Shown: positions 10,861 to 23,032 of the stretch, piece by piece | How the letters are laid out: the number at the start of each line of letters is the position of its first letter | Numbering within the stretch: the stretch's first letter is position 1 | Assembly: GCA_050084515.1 (NCBI GenBank) | Contig: CM114272.1 | Span: 28,768,001 to 28,832,000, forward strand | DNA: 64,000 nucleotides | Source of the DNA: Blasia pusilla | Lineage: Eukaryota; Marchantiophyta; Marchantiopsida; Blasiales | Direction of reading: 5' to 3' | Made by a program: the position numbers and the translations under genes | Notes under the pieces: model-generated | Databases searched by the model: none | What the model saw: the letters and a program-made list of their open reading frames with translations, nothing else | Told to the model about the DNA's origin: nothing

Positions 10861-10879
10861 AACGGTTACTATGAAAAAC

Positions 10880-13398
10880 CGATGTGTTTTCTTGGACTGT
10901 CCATCAAAAATATAAATTGGGCCCATAAATTAGGTCACCACAACCTCTAAGGAGATGTGGAATGGTGTATTCTTCCCAAGGGAAGGGACTTGATTTTGTT
11001 TTTGGGAGATGAGAGGAAGGGGGTAAGTATTTGTTTCATCATCTACTAAGACCTAAGGTGGATGATGTTACAAATAAATTAGGGGAGCATTCGATGGGGT
11101 TTTCATTATAGATTTTTAAACTAGTAATCGTGCAATGCATTTTTTAAATGAAATAAAAAATGCAAAAAAATAATGTGAAAATCTTATATAAAATTTTTTT
11201 GGACAGGAAACGAAATAGAAATGAAATATTTGAAAATACTCAGAGAAAAATGCAAAAAGAGATTATAAAAAAAAGTAAGAATGCCCAATAATGCACAATA
11301 AGTTATGCAAACCTCACTTTGTGCAACTTCTTCATTGTGTGAACTTTTTTTTAATCTCATAAATTATTTGGAGATTAAATTTCTCTATCCATGAATCCGT
11401 GAAAATTTTTAAATTTCAAATTTTGAGGAAAATTAATAATTCAATAGAATTAGCAGGGATGAATTTCTTAACCATGACCCCCACGAATTTTTAAAATATG
11501 AAGGAATGGTAAAAATAATTGAATTTCACCTCTACTCCTAAAAGCATTTGAAAAGAAAAACAAAAAGCCCTCACTTCCCCTCCCTTAATTTTTTTACCTT
11601 AAATGGACACATATTATGTGCAAGGATGTCCTTTGATGACACTTGTAAGTCCATCCTTTGTTAATAATATAGATTTTAGAAGGGGATAATCGGAAAAGAT
11701 TTTTTTTCAAAACAAGGATTAAAGGATTTTAATTCATTCATAGCATAGGTATGTGGACAAGTAGCTTCCATTATACCATTATAAACATAATTGTGCAATG
11801 CATGAGCAAACATTATTATAAATCTCAATATGTCCATCTATGTTATTGAGTAAAGTGGCCCTTTAGAACTAGGAGTAACATAATGTGATACATGTCCTCT
11901 TTCAAAGAAAATTTTCAAGTAATGTGATTTCATCCCTAATCCTCTTCCTTCAAAAATTTAAAGTTAAGAGTATTTTTGAGAATGTTTTTCTATCTATATC
12001 TATATTTATACTATTAAGGGAGGCACCTTATACATTTTCCCACTTCTTCTAATACATGACATATGGCACTTGGGTAACACGATTTTTTTTTTTCAAAAAA
12101 AAATTATAACATAAACTGAAACGAAAGCACCAAATGCATAACTTAAGGCATGTATGCTCTTCTCCAGGTCCAACTACCTCACTATGTGAAATGTGTCCAT
12201 ACTCACACATGTTTGCCACATCTCACAAGTGAGAAAGGTTTTCTACCAAATTTTCATAGTTTGGCTATGAAAGTCTACAAATTGGGTTATCTACATGGTA
12301 AGAGATGAAGTGGTAAGCCCTTGTTTGCTTAGTAAGTGTGTGTGATGAATGAATACTCGTGTACGGCATGTGCTCTGTAGGGATTAACCATGTTGCGCAA
12401 AAATTCAAAAACAAAATCTTGCTGCACCAAAAATATTTTCTAGGTGATTGTAACATGAGAAAATATTTTCTTATTTGTCAAATGTCTGTTGTTCGAGAAT
12501 CAAGAAATTGTTCTTTTGTAATAAAATGAATAGGGAGAAGGATAGAGGATCATTTCAATGATGGAGAGTACAATTTGTACATGACACATTGTATTATAAG
12601 GTGCCACTATCCATTTTCAAACAAATCTAGCTACTATCCAAACATCTCATATTGAATTGGTTTGGGTGTAGATATTAATGTAGGAAAGAAATACTAGTTT
12701 GTATAGATAAATACGTTAGGAGGATACCTTCGTGACTTTGAAAAATATCCTTAGAACGTATAATTTCTTGCAGGTGAAGAAAATACCATTTTATGGGTGG
12801 AAATATAACATAAAATAAACTAGAACTCGTTTTTAATGACATTGAGATTTTACAGAATTTTTTTTCTAACTAATGATTGTGATCACTTGCAACGACGACT
12901 CTATTGAAAATAAAACTAGCATCCTGCCTTTGTGTCAATTTGGGAAGGCTGCAAACCCCATCCTCTAGTAATAATTAAGATAGATAGATAAAAATGAGAT
13001 TTGTTTAAAAAAAAACACAAAAATTAGATTAAAGGATCGTGCTTATGCCCAACACCAATACTAGTTACGACCTAAAAAGAAAACCCCGCCATTAGGCCGC
13101 GAGATGTAGAAGAAGTCCTTTGCGATGCGCAAGTCCAAAATGAGAGACGAATTCCGTTTTAGGTCTGTTGAAGGTTTCGCTTGGACTCGCATGACAGGAC
13201 TGGAGTAGCGTTTTGATCTTCTGAAATCTCTCGATCATGTCGTTGGATTGATCGTTCTCACCCTTGGCAGTCGTTTACATCCTCGCAAGGGCTAGCCCGT
13301 CGCAGGTATCGGAACGCGAGCGTGCGGTCGACGCTGATGCGTCCAAGGATTTTGTAGTCTTTTCTGTGCCGGATTTGGCTCCGGATCGGCGTGGCGAG
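10880..13398. other. AT-rich spacer and presumed PRP18 upstream region
   Basis: No recognisable coding sequence. The base composition becomes GC-richer from about 13070 toward the PRP18 start. I see no convincing TATA box within 150 bp of the start codon. Confidence 0.5.
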
Positions 13399-15662
13399 AT
13401 GGATTTGTTGAAGAAGGAGCTCGAGAGGAAGCGGAAAGCGTTTGACGAGAATTTCAAAGGGCGCAAGTTCGTGAAGAGGTCGGAGATCGAGGCGAGAGAA
13501 TTGGAGAGGATTAGGGACGAGGAGAAGAGAGAGCGGCTGTTGAAGGAGTCGAAAAATAGGGCAGGATCGGCAGACCCGTCCGTGCAAAGTTCCGACAAGG
13601 AGAAGGTTTCGGTTCCGGTGGTCACGAAGGCTTCGCAGAAGGCGAAGGAAAATGCGACGGAGGACGAAATGCTTGATGAGTTGGTGCTTCCGAAAGTAGA
13701 AGTAATCAGGCGGCTCCGGCTTCTGAGGCATCCGATTACCATGTTCGGGGAGGATGATGATCAGAGACTAGCGAGATTGAAGGCTCTGCTGAAAGCTGGA
13801 GTTGCAGATACCGATAACGAGTTAATGGAAGGGCAGAGGAATGATTTTCTCAGGGATATGGTGGAGCTCAGGAAGAGTGAGAAGCATGGGCGGTTACAGC
13901 CTAGGAAGGATAAAAACAAGGAGAGAGAGAAAGATTCTCTCGATGATGGAGAGAAGGATGGTGGGGCAGCTGGAGAGCTGCAGATGGCTGATGGCGGTTC
14001 CTCTGGTATTGAAAATGACAAGGATCTGAAGCGATTGAAGAGTAATTTTGATGAGCTCTGCGACGAGGATAAAATTATTGTGTTTTTCAAGAGATTATTG
14101 CAAGAGTGGGAGCAGGAGTTGGAAGATAGGCCTGATGCCGAGAGGAGAACAGGACGTGGGAAGTCAATTGTCGCGACGTTCAAGCAATGTGCTCGTTATT
14201 TGAAGCCGCTTTTCAAAATGTGTCGGAAACGGGTAATCGCCCACACTTTTTTTTTGATGCAGCAAGATACCATTGACCTTACCATCCTTGGGATATCGTT
14301 TCTCTGAAGAAAAAATGACAATTGGAGCTTTTGGCGTAGACTAAATTCTAACTGTCCGCCCTTATCCTTTGCTACTTGTCTTCCTCGTTTGAAATGATCC
14401 CCTTCTTCTAAATAGTTCCGGAATATTCTCATAGAGTTCTTATTATACTTATGTTTCCATGGTAAGATCATGACACAGGTTCCTGTGGAACAAATCCTGA
14501 TGACCTACTCTGTGTATTTCTCCACTCTTCTCTCTTCAATGCGTTTTCCGTGTCTTCTCCTTTTCAGCAGAATGCCTAAAGTAGCCTGGATCGAGTGTAT
14601 CGTTGATTCTTGTTTATTCCTTGCTGAATTGAGGTCCAGGTACAAACGAAGATTTAGTGTTTTCTTGCTCTTGGGTTCTCTGTGATGGATCTTTCTGGGA
14701 ATTTTTTTCGGGTAACTGTACTGCTCGTACAATCCAATTCTATCGGTTTCAAGGTTCTCAGAGTGTAATAGCCATGATTCTGTACACATTCTTCCAAATA
14801 ACTAGACTATCTCCCAATATTACTACTTATGCGCTATGTCCTTTTTCAATGGAGTTGAAACCGTAAGAACTTTGGAATTGCAGCCCTTTGTTGGCTCATT
14901 CCGTTGATCTCTTCTTCCACTATGGATTTAATCTTTCCAGAGAAATATGGAGCCATTCATTTTTTTAATGAGCCCTCCAAGTACCTATATCTTGCAGAGA
15001 AAGAGATTTTTGATTTGTTTGTTTGTTTGTTTGTCTCAGATACTTGGCTGGGATATTACTAATATGTTTTGTTTCCTCAGAAGAAGTTGAACTTGACTTT
15101 ATGTTCATTATGAAATAGGTCTATTGGTTACATCACATTCTACAGGTTGCGTCCGCGAAAGGAAACTAAAATCTTTTGCTACTGTTTTGATACCTATCCC
15201 TTGGGAGCAAAACTGAAAATATTTTAAATTTGTGCAATGCAGATGCTTCCAGATGACATCCGGCAGGCTTTGATGATTGTTGTTAGGTGCTGTATGGAAC
15301 GAGATTACTTGACAGCCATGGACCAATATATCAAACTTGCAATTGGCAATGCGCCTTGGCCCATTGGAGTTACTATGGTTGGTATTCATGAACGGTCTGC
15401 TCGGGAAAAAATTTATACTAATAGTGTAGCGCACATCATGAACGATGAAACCACACGAAAGTACCTGCAGTCCATCAAAAGGTTGATGACCCTCTGCCAA
15501 AGAAGATATCCCTCGGCACCCTCTAAGTCTGTGGAATTTAATAGTCTTGCAAACGGTAGTGATTTGCAGTCTCTTCTGCACGAGGAGAGGATAAAGACTG
15601 GCAGCCATGTCGCAGAAGAAATGTTACACTTAATGGCTGTCCCTACTGAGGATGTAAATTAG
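13399..15662 (+). CDS. PRP18: Pre-mRNA-splicing factor 18 (PRP18), two exons
   Basis: Prp18 acts in the second catalytic step of pre-mRNA splicing, in the nucleus, stabilising 3' splice-site docking together with Slu7. Exon 1 is 13399-14232 and exon 2 is 15243-15662, joined across a 1010-bp GT-AG intron; the product is 417 residues, close to the plant family length of about 420. The start is the ATG opening MDLLKKELERKRK, the usual plant N-terminus; the frame is open further upstream but has no ATG. A PRP4-like/SFM segment (LPKVEVIRRLRLLRHPITMFG) lies near residues 93-130, then a charged low-complexity linker, then the Prp18 helical domain from about residue 220. Exon 2 begins at LPDDIRQAL and contains the conserved loop MVGIHERSAREKIYTNSVAH near residue 323. 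No lesion is seen; it appears functional. Confidence 0.95.
14233..15242 (+). other. PRP18 intron
   Basis: Donor GTAATC follows exon 1 ending in an Arg codon; acceptor TGCAATGCAG precedes the ATG codon of exon 2 (read as internal Met). Splicing here joins the reading frames exactly as in the family. The intron contains a (TTTG)n tract at about 15013-15034. The donor +4/+5 bases are TC rather than the common AG, so it is a weak donor. Confidence 0.85.
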
Positions 15663-16879
15663 TCACAGGCTTTTGTAGCTCTGAGGATGCTGTATTATAC
15701 CTACCTTTAAAAAGGTGTTGTAGAATAGACTTGGGAGGTGATTGTCTGACCGGTTTCTTTTTTTGCAATTGAGAATTCCTTACTTGGATCTTGTCAATTT
15801 CCTCCTCTCAAGCAGTGGTATCTTGAACTTTCAGTGACATGTGTCCATCTTCACTCTTTCCATTACAGTATGGTCTGCAAACTGTCACTGATCAGCAGCT
15901 CACATACGAGTCACTAGTCTGTCTGAACTGTGGTTTCTTCTTCGGAATAAGAGATCGTCTAGACTATGTTAAAGGCTCTACCCCAATGCTAAGTTTCCAT
16001 CACACCTCAATGAGGACTTGTGAGGCCTGTGGCAGCTGCAGGGTTGTGGTAATACCAGTCCTTTGGTGAATGTCTGATCTTTCCCTCTCGCCAGTTCTAG
16101 CTAAGGTTATCCAAACAAAGCGGGATCCTCACCTATTATGGAGTGAAGCTGGACTTGTGTCTATGGACAACGATGCAAACTGTTTTGAATGACAGAATGG
16201 ATCCCGAAGTACATGATGGAAACAGAATCAGACTTACAGGAAAGCCCTGCTTTTACAGAACGATGGCGAAATCTTTTCCTTCAGTCAAAGATCCAATAAC
16301 GAATTAGATGTTTTCAATGAGTTTGTAATTCATGAATTCCTTGTACGCCTAAACTTTCAAAAGTTAATGAAAACAAGACACTTGGATGGAAGAAAGTTTA
16401 ACGCTTGCAACTTAGCAAAAGTTTTTCCCATAAAATTCAACTTTGACAAGTTTATAATTTTCTTCACAGTCATGGAATTTGACTTTGTTTATCATTTCTT
16501 ATTCTTGCAAGTGCAACATTAATTTTCCCTTACCTTTGGATCACTACCACGGGATTAGGTGTGTGTCCAAATGATTCTTGAGTTTCCCTTACTACTCTAT
16601 CCCTCACATTCACTTTTGGTCCTTATGTGATTCACATGTACAATTGGATGTAGTGGGTGCACTTAATCTATTATGGCACTTAATGGATACTATCTAGATT
16701 GACACTCCACTATCACCTATGGCACATTTAGAATTGGCTCCAAAATAAAATGCATTCTCCAAAGCCTTATTTAAGGCTTCGATTTCCCACAAAACGAAAC
16801 CCACTATATAACAAGTAGAAGGCACCTCTAGTTGCCCGTGCTCTTGCTTTTGTCCACACCTTAGTGAGAGCCCAGATTT
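15663..16879 (+). other. PRP18 3' flank, no further gene recognised
   Basis: Probably holds the 3' UTR in its first few hundred bases. The remainder to 16879 is AT-rich with no recognisable coding sequence. No terminator or second gene can be supported. Confidence 0.4.
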
Positions 16880-17240
16880 GACTGATTATATTTTTAGACA
16901 CTCGATGTGTTTTTCCTTGGGAAGAGCCTTGGTAAGAAGATAACCTATCATCCTTTGTGTCTCACATAAAAGGAGGACTTTTTGATCTTGGGTTTCTCTA
17001 TTATGAAGGGATATTGTCTATCGATACATGCTTTTCTCACCATTTGAGTGTTGTACTTGCTCAATTATGTGGAACTCTAGTTATCTACATCGGTCTTTGT
17101 TGTTGAATCGAGTTTGAATCCAAGGTCTCCGGACTAGTAACCTTCTCAACTAAATAGCTTCTTTTTGACTAAATGGGCTAAATCCATATACTTGGCCTCT
17201 ATTGTAGATAGTGTTGGAGTTTGTTGATTTTATGAACTCC
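16880..17240 (-). pseudogene. Ty1/copia RNase H C-terminal relic
   Basis: On the minus strand, TIEAKYMDLAHLVKK (about 17205-17160) matches the copia STxEAEYxAL block and YLLTKALPKEKHIECL (about 16955-16905) matches the copia (D)ILTKALPKxKH block. Between them are several stops and frame changes. It is an old fragment; the rest of the element is not seen here. Confidence 0.65.
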
Positions 17241-17384
17241 AACTACTGACTCTACCATGTACGAGGAAAAATGATCTATAGGTTGATTTCTAGTATGTAT
17301 GTCTCTTGCCCAATCATTAACATAATAACATTAAATCCTCGTTGGCTGACTTCGTTGATAAAAAATCATGTCTAGATTTTGCAC

Positions 17385-18020
17385 TATGGGCATGGTAGCA
17401 ATTTAGTCTAAAACTTTGGAAGTAGATGGGCATAATCCTCTTGTGAGTCGAATCTTAAAGAAAATGGACCTTTCCATTTCAAGTAAAATATCTCAAACGT
17501 TTTTTTTCCACCGGAAGGTTTCTGAATTTCTTGTTGCACTCAAATATGAGTATATTATTTTTGCACTTTGGTTTTGGTGACCATTCGGGGAACAAGATGG
17601 AATGGCTACAAAAATTTAGTGTACCAAAGTGAAACGCAAATGGACATTTCAATTTCAAGTAAAACATCCAAAGCAACTTTCGCAGGAGAAGGTCTAATGG
17701 TGTTCTCTTATCATAGTCTATCATTTTTGGACTTTGGGCATGGTAGCCATTTGCTCTGAAAATTTGGTAATAGGTTAGGATGGTCCCAATGATCTCGTGT
17801 GAGAAATTTTGAAGCAAAGGGAAATTTCACTTTCAAGTCAAAAATCTAAAATCACTTTCCTCACTAGAAGGTCTGGTCACCATTCCAACATATGATTCTT
17901 TGATTTCTCAAGTTTGGACATGATGGTCATTTGATATGAAACTTGGGGAACCAAATGGGATGACCATATGTCTCCATTAAACCAAATTTCGACTCAAATG
18001 GACATTTCACTTTAAATTGG
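17385..18020. repeat. Degenerate tandem repeat, about 166-181-bp unit, about 3.6 copies
   Basis: Anchors at about 17385, 17566, 17732 and 17911 share a GGGCATGGTAGCCATTTG-like phrase, and each unit later carries an ATGGACATTTCACTTTCAAG-like phrase (about 17463, 17639, 17818, 17998; spacings about 176, 179 and 180). Units look roughly 60-70% alike by eye. No coding meaning is seen. Confidence 0.7.
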
Positions 18021-18320
18021 GTAATATAGAACCTACATGAAAATTATCATATGAAATTAATGTTTAAGTTATCAATTAATATGCTTAACTAACTAAGTTT
18101 CAGGTATAATGGAAAAAAGGTTTTATTAATAACTTGAATTTTTTATTTCAAAAATGTTAAAATCCCAAAATTTCCCAATATTCCTAATCCTTCCTCATTT
18201 TATAATTTTTAAAAATAATTATGTAGAAAAAACAGAAAATATTTTGTCATGTAAAATTTATTTTCAAGAGAAAAATAAAGAAGATCTTAGAAAGAAAAAT
18301 AAGAAGGATGATAAGAGGAA

Positions 18321-18718
18321 CACGGTTGCACACGGAAAAAGTCCGTGTCCGCGGACTTATGTCCGTCGTATGGACAAACATGTCTGTGCAGACCGGAGTA
18401 ACCGCGGCCCCACCCGAGCCCGCTTGAGAGCCCGTTGCGTAGATCTGGGCTGATGGAGCCCACACCCTTTGTGCGGCTTGTAGCATTGGGCATGCTAAGG
18501 CCTATGTAGGCCGCGAGCCCACCATGCGGTCTGTGAGGCTTGAGCCCGCCCCCAACCCGCCATGCAGGCCTTGTGTAGGCTTGAGCCCAGCCTGCGGGCC
18601 TGCCATCGGCTGCGCAATGGGTGCGAGCTCCGCTAGCCCATGTGTACGCAGCAGGCTCTGGGCGTGGGTCGGGCATGTTTGTCCCATGGACCAACTTGTC
18701 CGCTTCCGTGCAACCTTG
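18321..18718. mobile_element. Non-autonomous hAT-like element (398 bp) with 8-bp target duplication
   Basis: Ends are CACGGTTGCAC and GTGCAACCTTG, an 11-bp terminal inverted repeat with one mismatch. They are flanked by identical 8-bp AAGAGGAA at 18313-18320 and 18719-18726. An 8-bp duplication and CA...TG ends fit the hAT superfamily. Subterminal sequences (GCGGAC...GGACAAACATG) are also imperfect inverted repeats. The interior is GC-rich with two copies of an AGGCTTGAGCCC phrase, and no transposase is present. Sequence outside is strongly AT-rich, so the composition jump is sharp at both edges. Confidence 0.85.
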
Positions 18719-18726
18719 AAGAGGAA

Positions 18727-21369
18727 GTTAGGTGGAACAAGATTTAATTTTCCAAATACTGAAATGTGATTTTCTTCTCATTTGAAAAAAAATAAATTCA
18801 AGATTGGTTGGGTGGGAAATTTCAATTATCTTTTGAATTTTTTTCTTGTTTCAGAATGACAAGGGAGACCAAGAGAACAGTGGGACAAGAGATTTTTTAA
18901 AGGTAGAAATGGGGGATTTCCCAAATAAGTTTTGATCTTAAGTCTTTGTCCTATTGATGCTCTTTTTCCATTTAAAAAATAATATTTAAAGGTTTATATG
19001 GGGAAAAGTTAAGTAATTTTTTGAATTCCCTGATTTTTTTTGAGGGAAAAGTAAATTATGTTATTTTTGGAAAAATTTTGGAAGGAGAAAAAGAAAATGG
19101 TGTGATAAGAATTATAATTTGAAAAATGATGTTTGAGAAAAATTCTCTTTTATCCTCCCAAGAGATGGGGATGGGCACAAAGAAAATGAAATCTTAAATT
19201 TTCACAAATTAATAAGGGGAAAAATATGATTTTTTCATCCAATTGAAGCTAGATTTTCCTTATCATTACTATGCAACTGGAAATATATATTTAAATTTTT
19301 CATTTAAGCTTTATGCATGTTAAACTCTAGAAATCAAAGTGCCTCCGATGGCTTCAAATTTAAAGTCTCCATTTTTTGGGATTGCAAAATATATCCAAAT
19401 AAACACATTTTGAAGTCATTGAAAAGTTCATGTCATAAAAAATATCCACCTAGAAATATACAATTCATTCATGCGGTCTTTAATTTCCATCCTTCTAATA
19501 CTAACCCAATACATCGCATAGGCAAAAAATCATTGCTATCTTTCTTAAATTACAAAAATAAGCATTATACCATAAACATGCAAGCAACATGGCCCTTCAC
19601 CACGACCATCTCGTTTGCTTGGTAAGACTTAATACCACTAAGATGCATTTTCAACAAATACACCTTCATAATACCCTTGACTCTTTAAAGTGGGGCAACA
19701 TTTTCTTTCCTTTTTATACTTGATTTTTTATAGGATATTATCAAGCTTAAAAAAAACCGATATAAAGTTTCTAACTCGGATTTCCAATTTAGTATTTCGT
19801 TCTATATTCCTTATCCCCCCCTCCCCCTCCCAACCCCTCTTCTTCCTATCTTGCCATCTTTACATCCCATAGAACCAATTATGGGTCAGTGAACTCGAAC
19901 AAGGAAACACCGTTACACCCGCATTTTAAAGGCATGGACAAAGGGCTGATGTATTCTCTTGAAGTCAAAATAAGTTAAGGTGGATTTCTGATTGAATAGT
20001 AATGATAAGGAATATGGAACGATATTGACCACATTGATTGTAGCCAATGGTAAAATATTTGATATGGAAATTATGGGAATTTTTGGGAAAAAAAGGAAAT
20101 ATTCAGGTTTTTGGCTTCCATGTCGATGATGGGATGGCAATTTTTTTGAGATTGAATATTCAAGAACTTTTCAAAAAGAATTATCGGATATACGATTTAT
20201 GCAAAACCTTGATTGATTGTAGGTGATTCAACTACTTTATTTGCTTTATTCCTCTCCTCTATCCAATCATTTGTTTTGTCTTGTGCCTATTGCTACTTGT
20301 TTCTCAAATGAATGAGATGGCCGTCTTCACAGAATTCCTTATGCTGGTTTTACTATTATCTGTGTTTGAATGAGACAACCACGTCTTGGGATTCAAGATA
20401 CCTCTTGCAAGGTCATCATTGTAATTGGAAATCTTATGGTGGAGGAGTCTCATCATTTTTGAAATCACCTTCTTCTAAACCATCAAAAACATTCAAGGCC
20501 CTTTTGCCTTTGCTGGTCGATGTTATCGATCTTAAGTGCCTCTTCTCCTAGATGGTTTATTTTTCCAACAAGTCATTCATCTTCTAGATCTTATGTGCCA
20601 TACTCCTCACCATGACACTTTTGTTGTGGATGTTGTTGGTTGGCCTCTTGACATATAGTATTTGTGCAAGTCATACATGCATATAGTGTGAGTTTTAGAA
20701 GCTCGACTATCCATGCAGTCATTTTGATGAACACACTCCAAATCGTTGGCAGTCCACAATTTATATTGATTCCTATGTTCGTTGTGAATAAATCCTCGGA
20801 AACACCAACTTCTCTTGCAAGTGGATGTGGTGACTATTTGCATCAAGACACAAATAGCAACGCTTTGTACATTCCGAGCAGAGTCTTTGTAACGCAACCT
20901 CTACTCATGGCCTTTCTAAGTTATTGCAAAAATCTCATAATGTACAGGTTGGAAATACTTTTGTGAGAGAAAACATTGTTATGTTCTACAAGCCATTAGA
21001 ATTTGAACGAGCACATAACATCTTCTATTTTCTCTAGCATGTGCTAGTAGTGTTCTAAAGGTCAAAGTAGTCTCTAAGTCCTTGCATATATTTGAGGAGA
21101 AACATGTGCCTTTTATGCTTATTTGAGAGCAAATACTTGGGATTGAGAAGCATAACTATATAGCGCAAAGAATTAATCCATTCCCTCATCTTGTGTTAAG
21201 ATTGTTTGCCATGTGATTGGATATGGTACATGTAGAAAAGTGCTAAATAAGCATAACTAATGGGATACGATTCTTACACTCACATACCACCATTGAGAAC
21301 AAAAATTTGCAATGAGAGAATGAGTGGAAGTTGGTCCCCTTCTCAATTATATAGTATATGTACAAGAAA
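18727..21369. other. AT-rich region, no gene recognised
   Basis: Only short open frames without recognisable domains. A C-rich tract at about 19815-19845 is low complexity. The stretch 20280-21240 has somewhat more balanced composition and may be decayed retroelement sequence upstream of the copia relic, but I could not identify a domain. Confidence 0.5.
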
Positions 21370-21429
21370 ACCACAACCACAACCATAACCCTAAACCTAA
21401 TCCTAACCATAACCCTAATCCTAACCATA
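21370..21429. repeat. Short telomere-like repeat tract (CCCTAA variants)
   Basis: A run of ACCATAACCCTAAACCTAAT-like hexamers and heptamers, degenerate relative to the plant CCCTAAA unit. It lies just downstream of the copia RNase H relic on that relic's strand, and is far too short and internal to be a chromosome end. Confidence 0.7.
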
Positions 21430-21567
21430 GTCTCAAGTTATACGAACTATAGTTAACTAATCCTACTTGAGATAATCGTGCTTAACTAACTAACAAAGAT
21501 TAAGCTTTCCTGTTTTGTGAGAGAACCAAATGTTGTAGCTCGGGTGTTCGATGAGTTTGACTATAAC

Positions 21568-21968
21568 TCAATCTTCAATAGTCCCTCTAAATCTCATATC
21601 AATATCTCTAACACCTAAATTGTTTCTAAACATCTCCAACTTATCTCTAGACAATACCTTTGTAAACATATCAAAAATTTGCTGATTTGTACCTATATAT
21701 ACAAGATCAATTTTTCCTACAAGCACTTTCTCTCTTATAAAGTGGTAGTGTATCTCAACATGCTTTGTTCAAGCAAGAAAAACATGGTTATTAGCAAGCT
21801 TGATACTATTAATATTGTTTACATATATTATAATAAGTCTTAAATTACTAACACCGATCTCAGCAAATAATCGATGAAGCCATACCGCCTCACATGCTAT
21901 ATTGGTTGCTTGTTTGTACTCAACCTTTGTTGAAAATAAAGCGAATGTAGATTGCTTCCTCTTTGAAG
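21568..21968 (-). pseudogene. Ty1/copia RNase H relic, nearly continuous
   Basis: Minus-strand frame from SKRKQSTFALFSTKVEYKQA through IACEAVWLHRLFAEIGVSN, HVEIHYHFIREKVLVGKIDL and IFDMFTKVLSRDKLEMFRNN to its own stop at 21570-21568. These are the canonical copia RNase H blocks in order. One internal TGA stands where family members have Arg (A-R-TKH), consistent with a CGA to TGA transition. This fragment is younger than the one at 16.9-17.2 kb. The upstream reverse transcriptase is absent; the sequence passes into a gypsy relic at about 21990. Confidence 0.85.
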
Positions 21969-21989
21969 CTCAATTTAAAACCATGCTTG

Positions 21990-22972
21990 CCAAGGTAAAT
22001 GAATGCTCTCTCTTGATCATCTTCCCACAACCAAACCTGATCAAGTCAACAAGGTCAAAGACTTCGCGATCGCACTAAAACCCTTGACATACCGTCGATA
22101 GAAGTTTGCCAGTCCAAGAAATGCTCGCACTTGACTCACATATGTAGGGCGTGGAATCTTTGCAATATCCTCCACCTTTGTCTGCTAAACATCTAACCCA
22201 CTTGGATATATGGTGTGTCTCAAGTACTCAATCTGCTCTTGCCTGGATGTAACTTCAGTCCATGTAACCGTAATCGCTGAAACACCTCCTCTAGGTGTCG
22301 CTCATGCTCCTCAATCATGGAACTGAAGATAAGAATATCATCTATGTAACATCGTACAAAATCCAAGCCAGCTACAATCCTATCCATCCCTTTCTAAAAC
22401 TCCGCAGGCGCGTTCTTCAACCCAAATAGTAAGAACCGCCACTGATACAAGCAATTTCTCTTAAACCGATCTATCCCCCAAAATGCTGTCTTCGCCCTGT
22501 CCTCTAGCCTAATATGAAGTTGATGATAGCCAACATGAAGATCTAAAGTACAAAAGATCTTTGCATGCCCTACCGCATCAAAGATCTCCTCAGGAGTAGG
22601 CATGGCGTACCGATCTGACCTCGTGTGTCGATTGATAGGACGGTAATCTCCATACATCCGCCTATCCGTCCAATTGCCATACATATCCTTCTTTGCCAAC
22701 ATGAGTGTGGCAGATGCATACTCCCCATGTGATAACTCAACAAGTCCTGCCTCCAACAAGTCCTGACTCGTGCTGTAATTCAAGGCTTGCTCCATATCAG
22801 AATACCTGTAGGATCGACGAAAGATCGGCATATCACTAGCCAACTCAATTCGTATCCCGGGACCCTTCAACGTACCCAAGTCTCTCATATTGAAGGCAAA
22901 AAAACTGACATGCCCTCTCAGAAACCTATGAACTCGCCGTAGCTCTCCTCCTATCAACATGAGACCTATCAC
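21990..22972 (-). pseudogene. Reverse transcriptase of a second gypsy-type element (element C)
   Basis: The open frame 22972-22394 includes GEYASATLMLAKKDMYGNW, MYGDYRPINRHTRSDRYAMP and TPEEIFDAVGHAKIFCTLDL, the fingers and palm of a gypsy reverse transcriptase. It continues past a stop into CYIDDILIFSS (about 22352-22320), the catalytic YIDD. Further on (22300-21990) the thumb is frameshifted. RNase H and integrase of this element are not present; it is cut off near 21980 where the copia relic begins. It differs clearly from elements A, E2 and E3. Confidence 0.85.
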
Positions 22973-23032
22973 AAGCTCCTAAGTCTCCATCGTGACCTCA
23001 CTCGGAGAGGATGCAATTTTCAGCTTTGGTTG

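Noticed and set aside
13264-13398. Upstream extension of PRP18 in the same frame
   Set aside because: Contains no ATG, and the family N-terminus starts exactly at the ATG at 13399.
13258-13742. Two open frames of about 155 codons antisense to PRP18 exon 1
   Set aside because: Shadows of a biased coding sequence (charged, Glu/Lys/Arg-rich); PRP18 itself is unmistakable on the plus strand.
21370-21429. Possible telomere
   Set aside because: About 60 bp, degenerate, and followed by 20 kb or more of ordinary sequence on both sides; an internal telomere-like tract.
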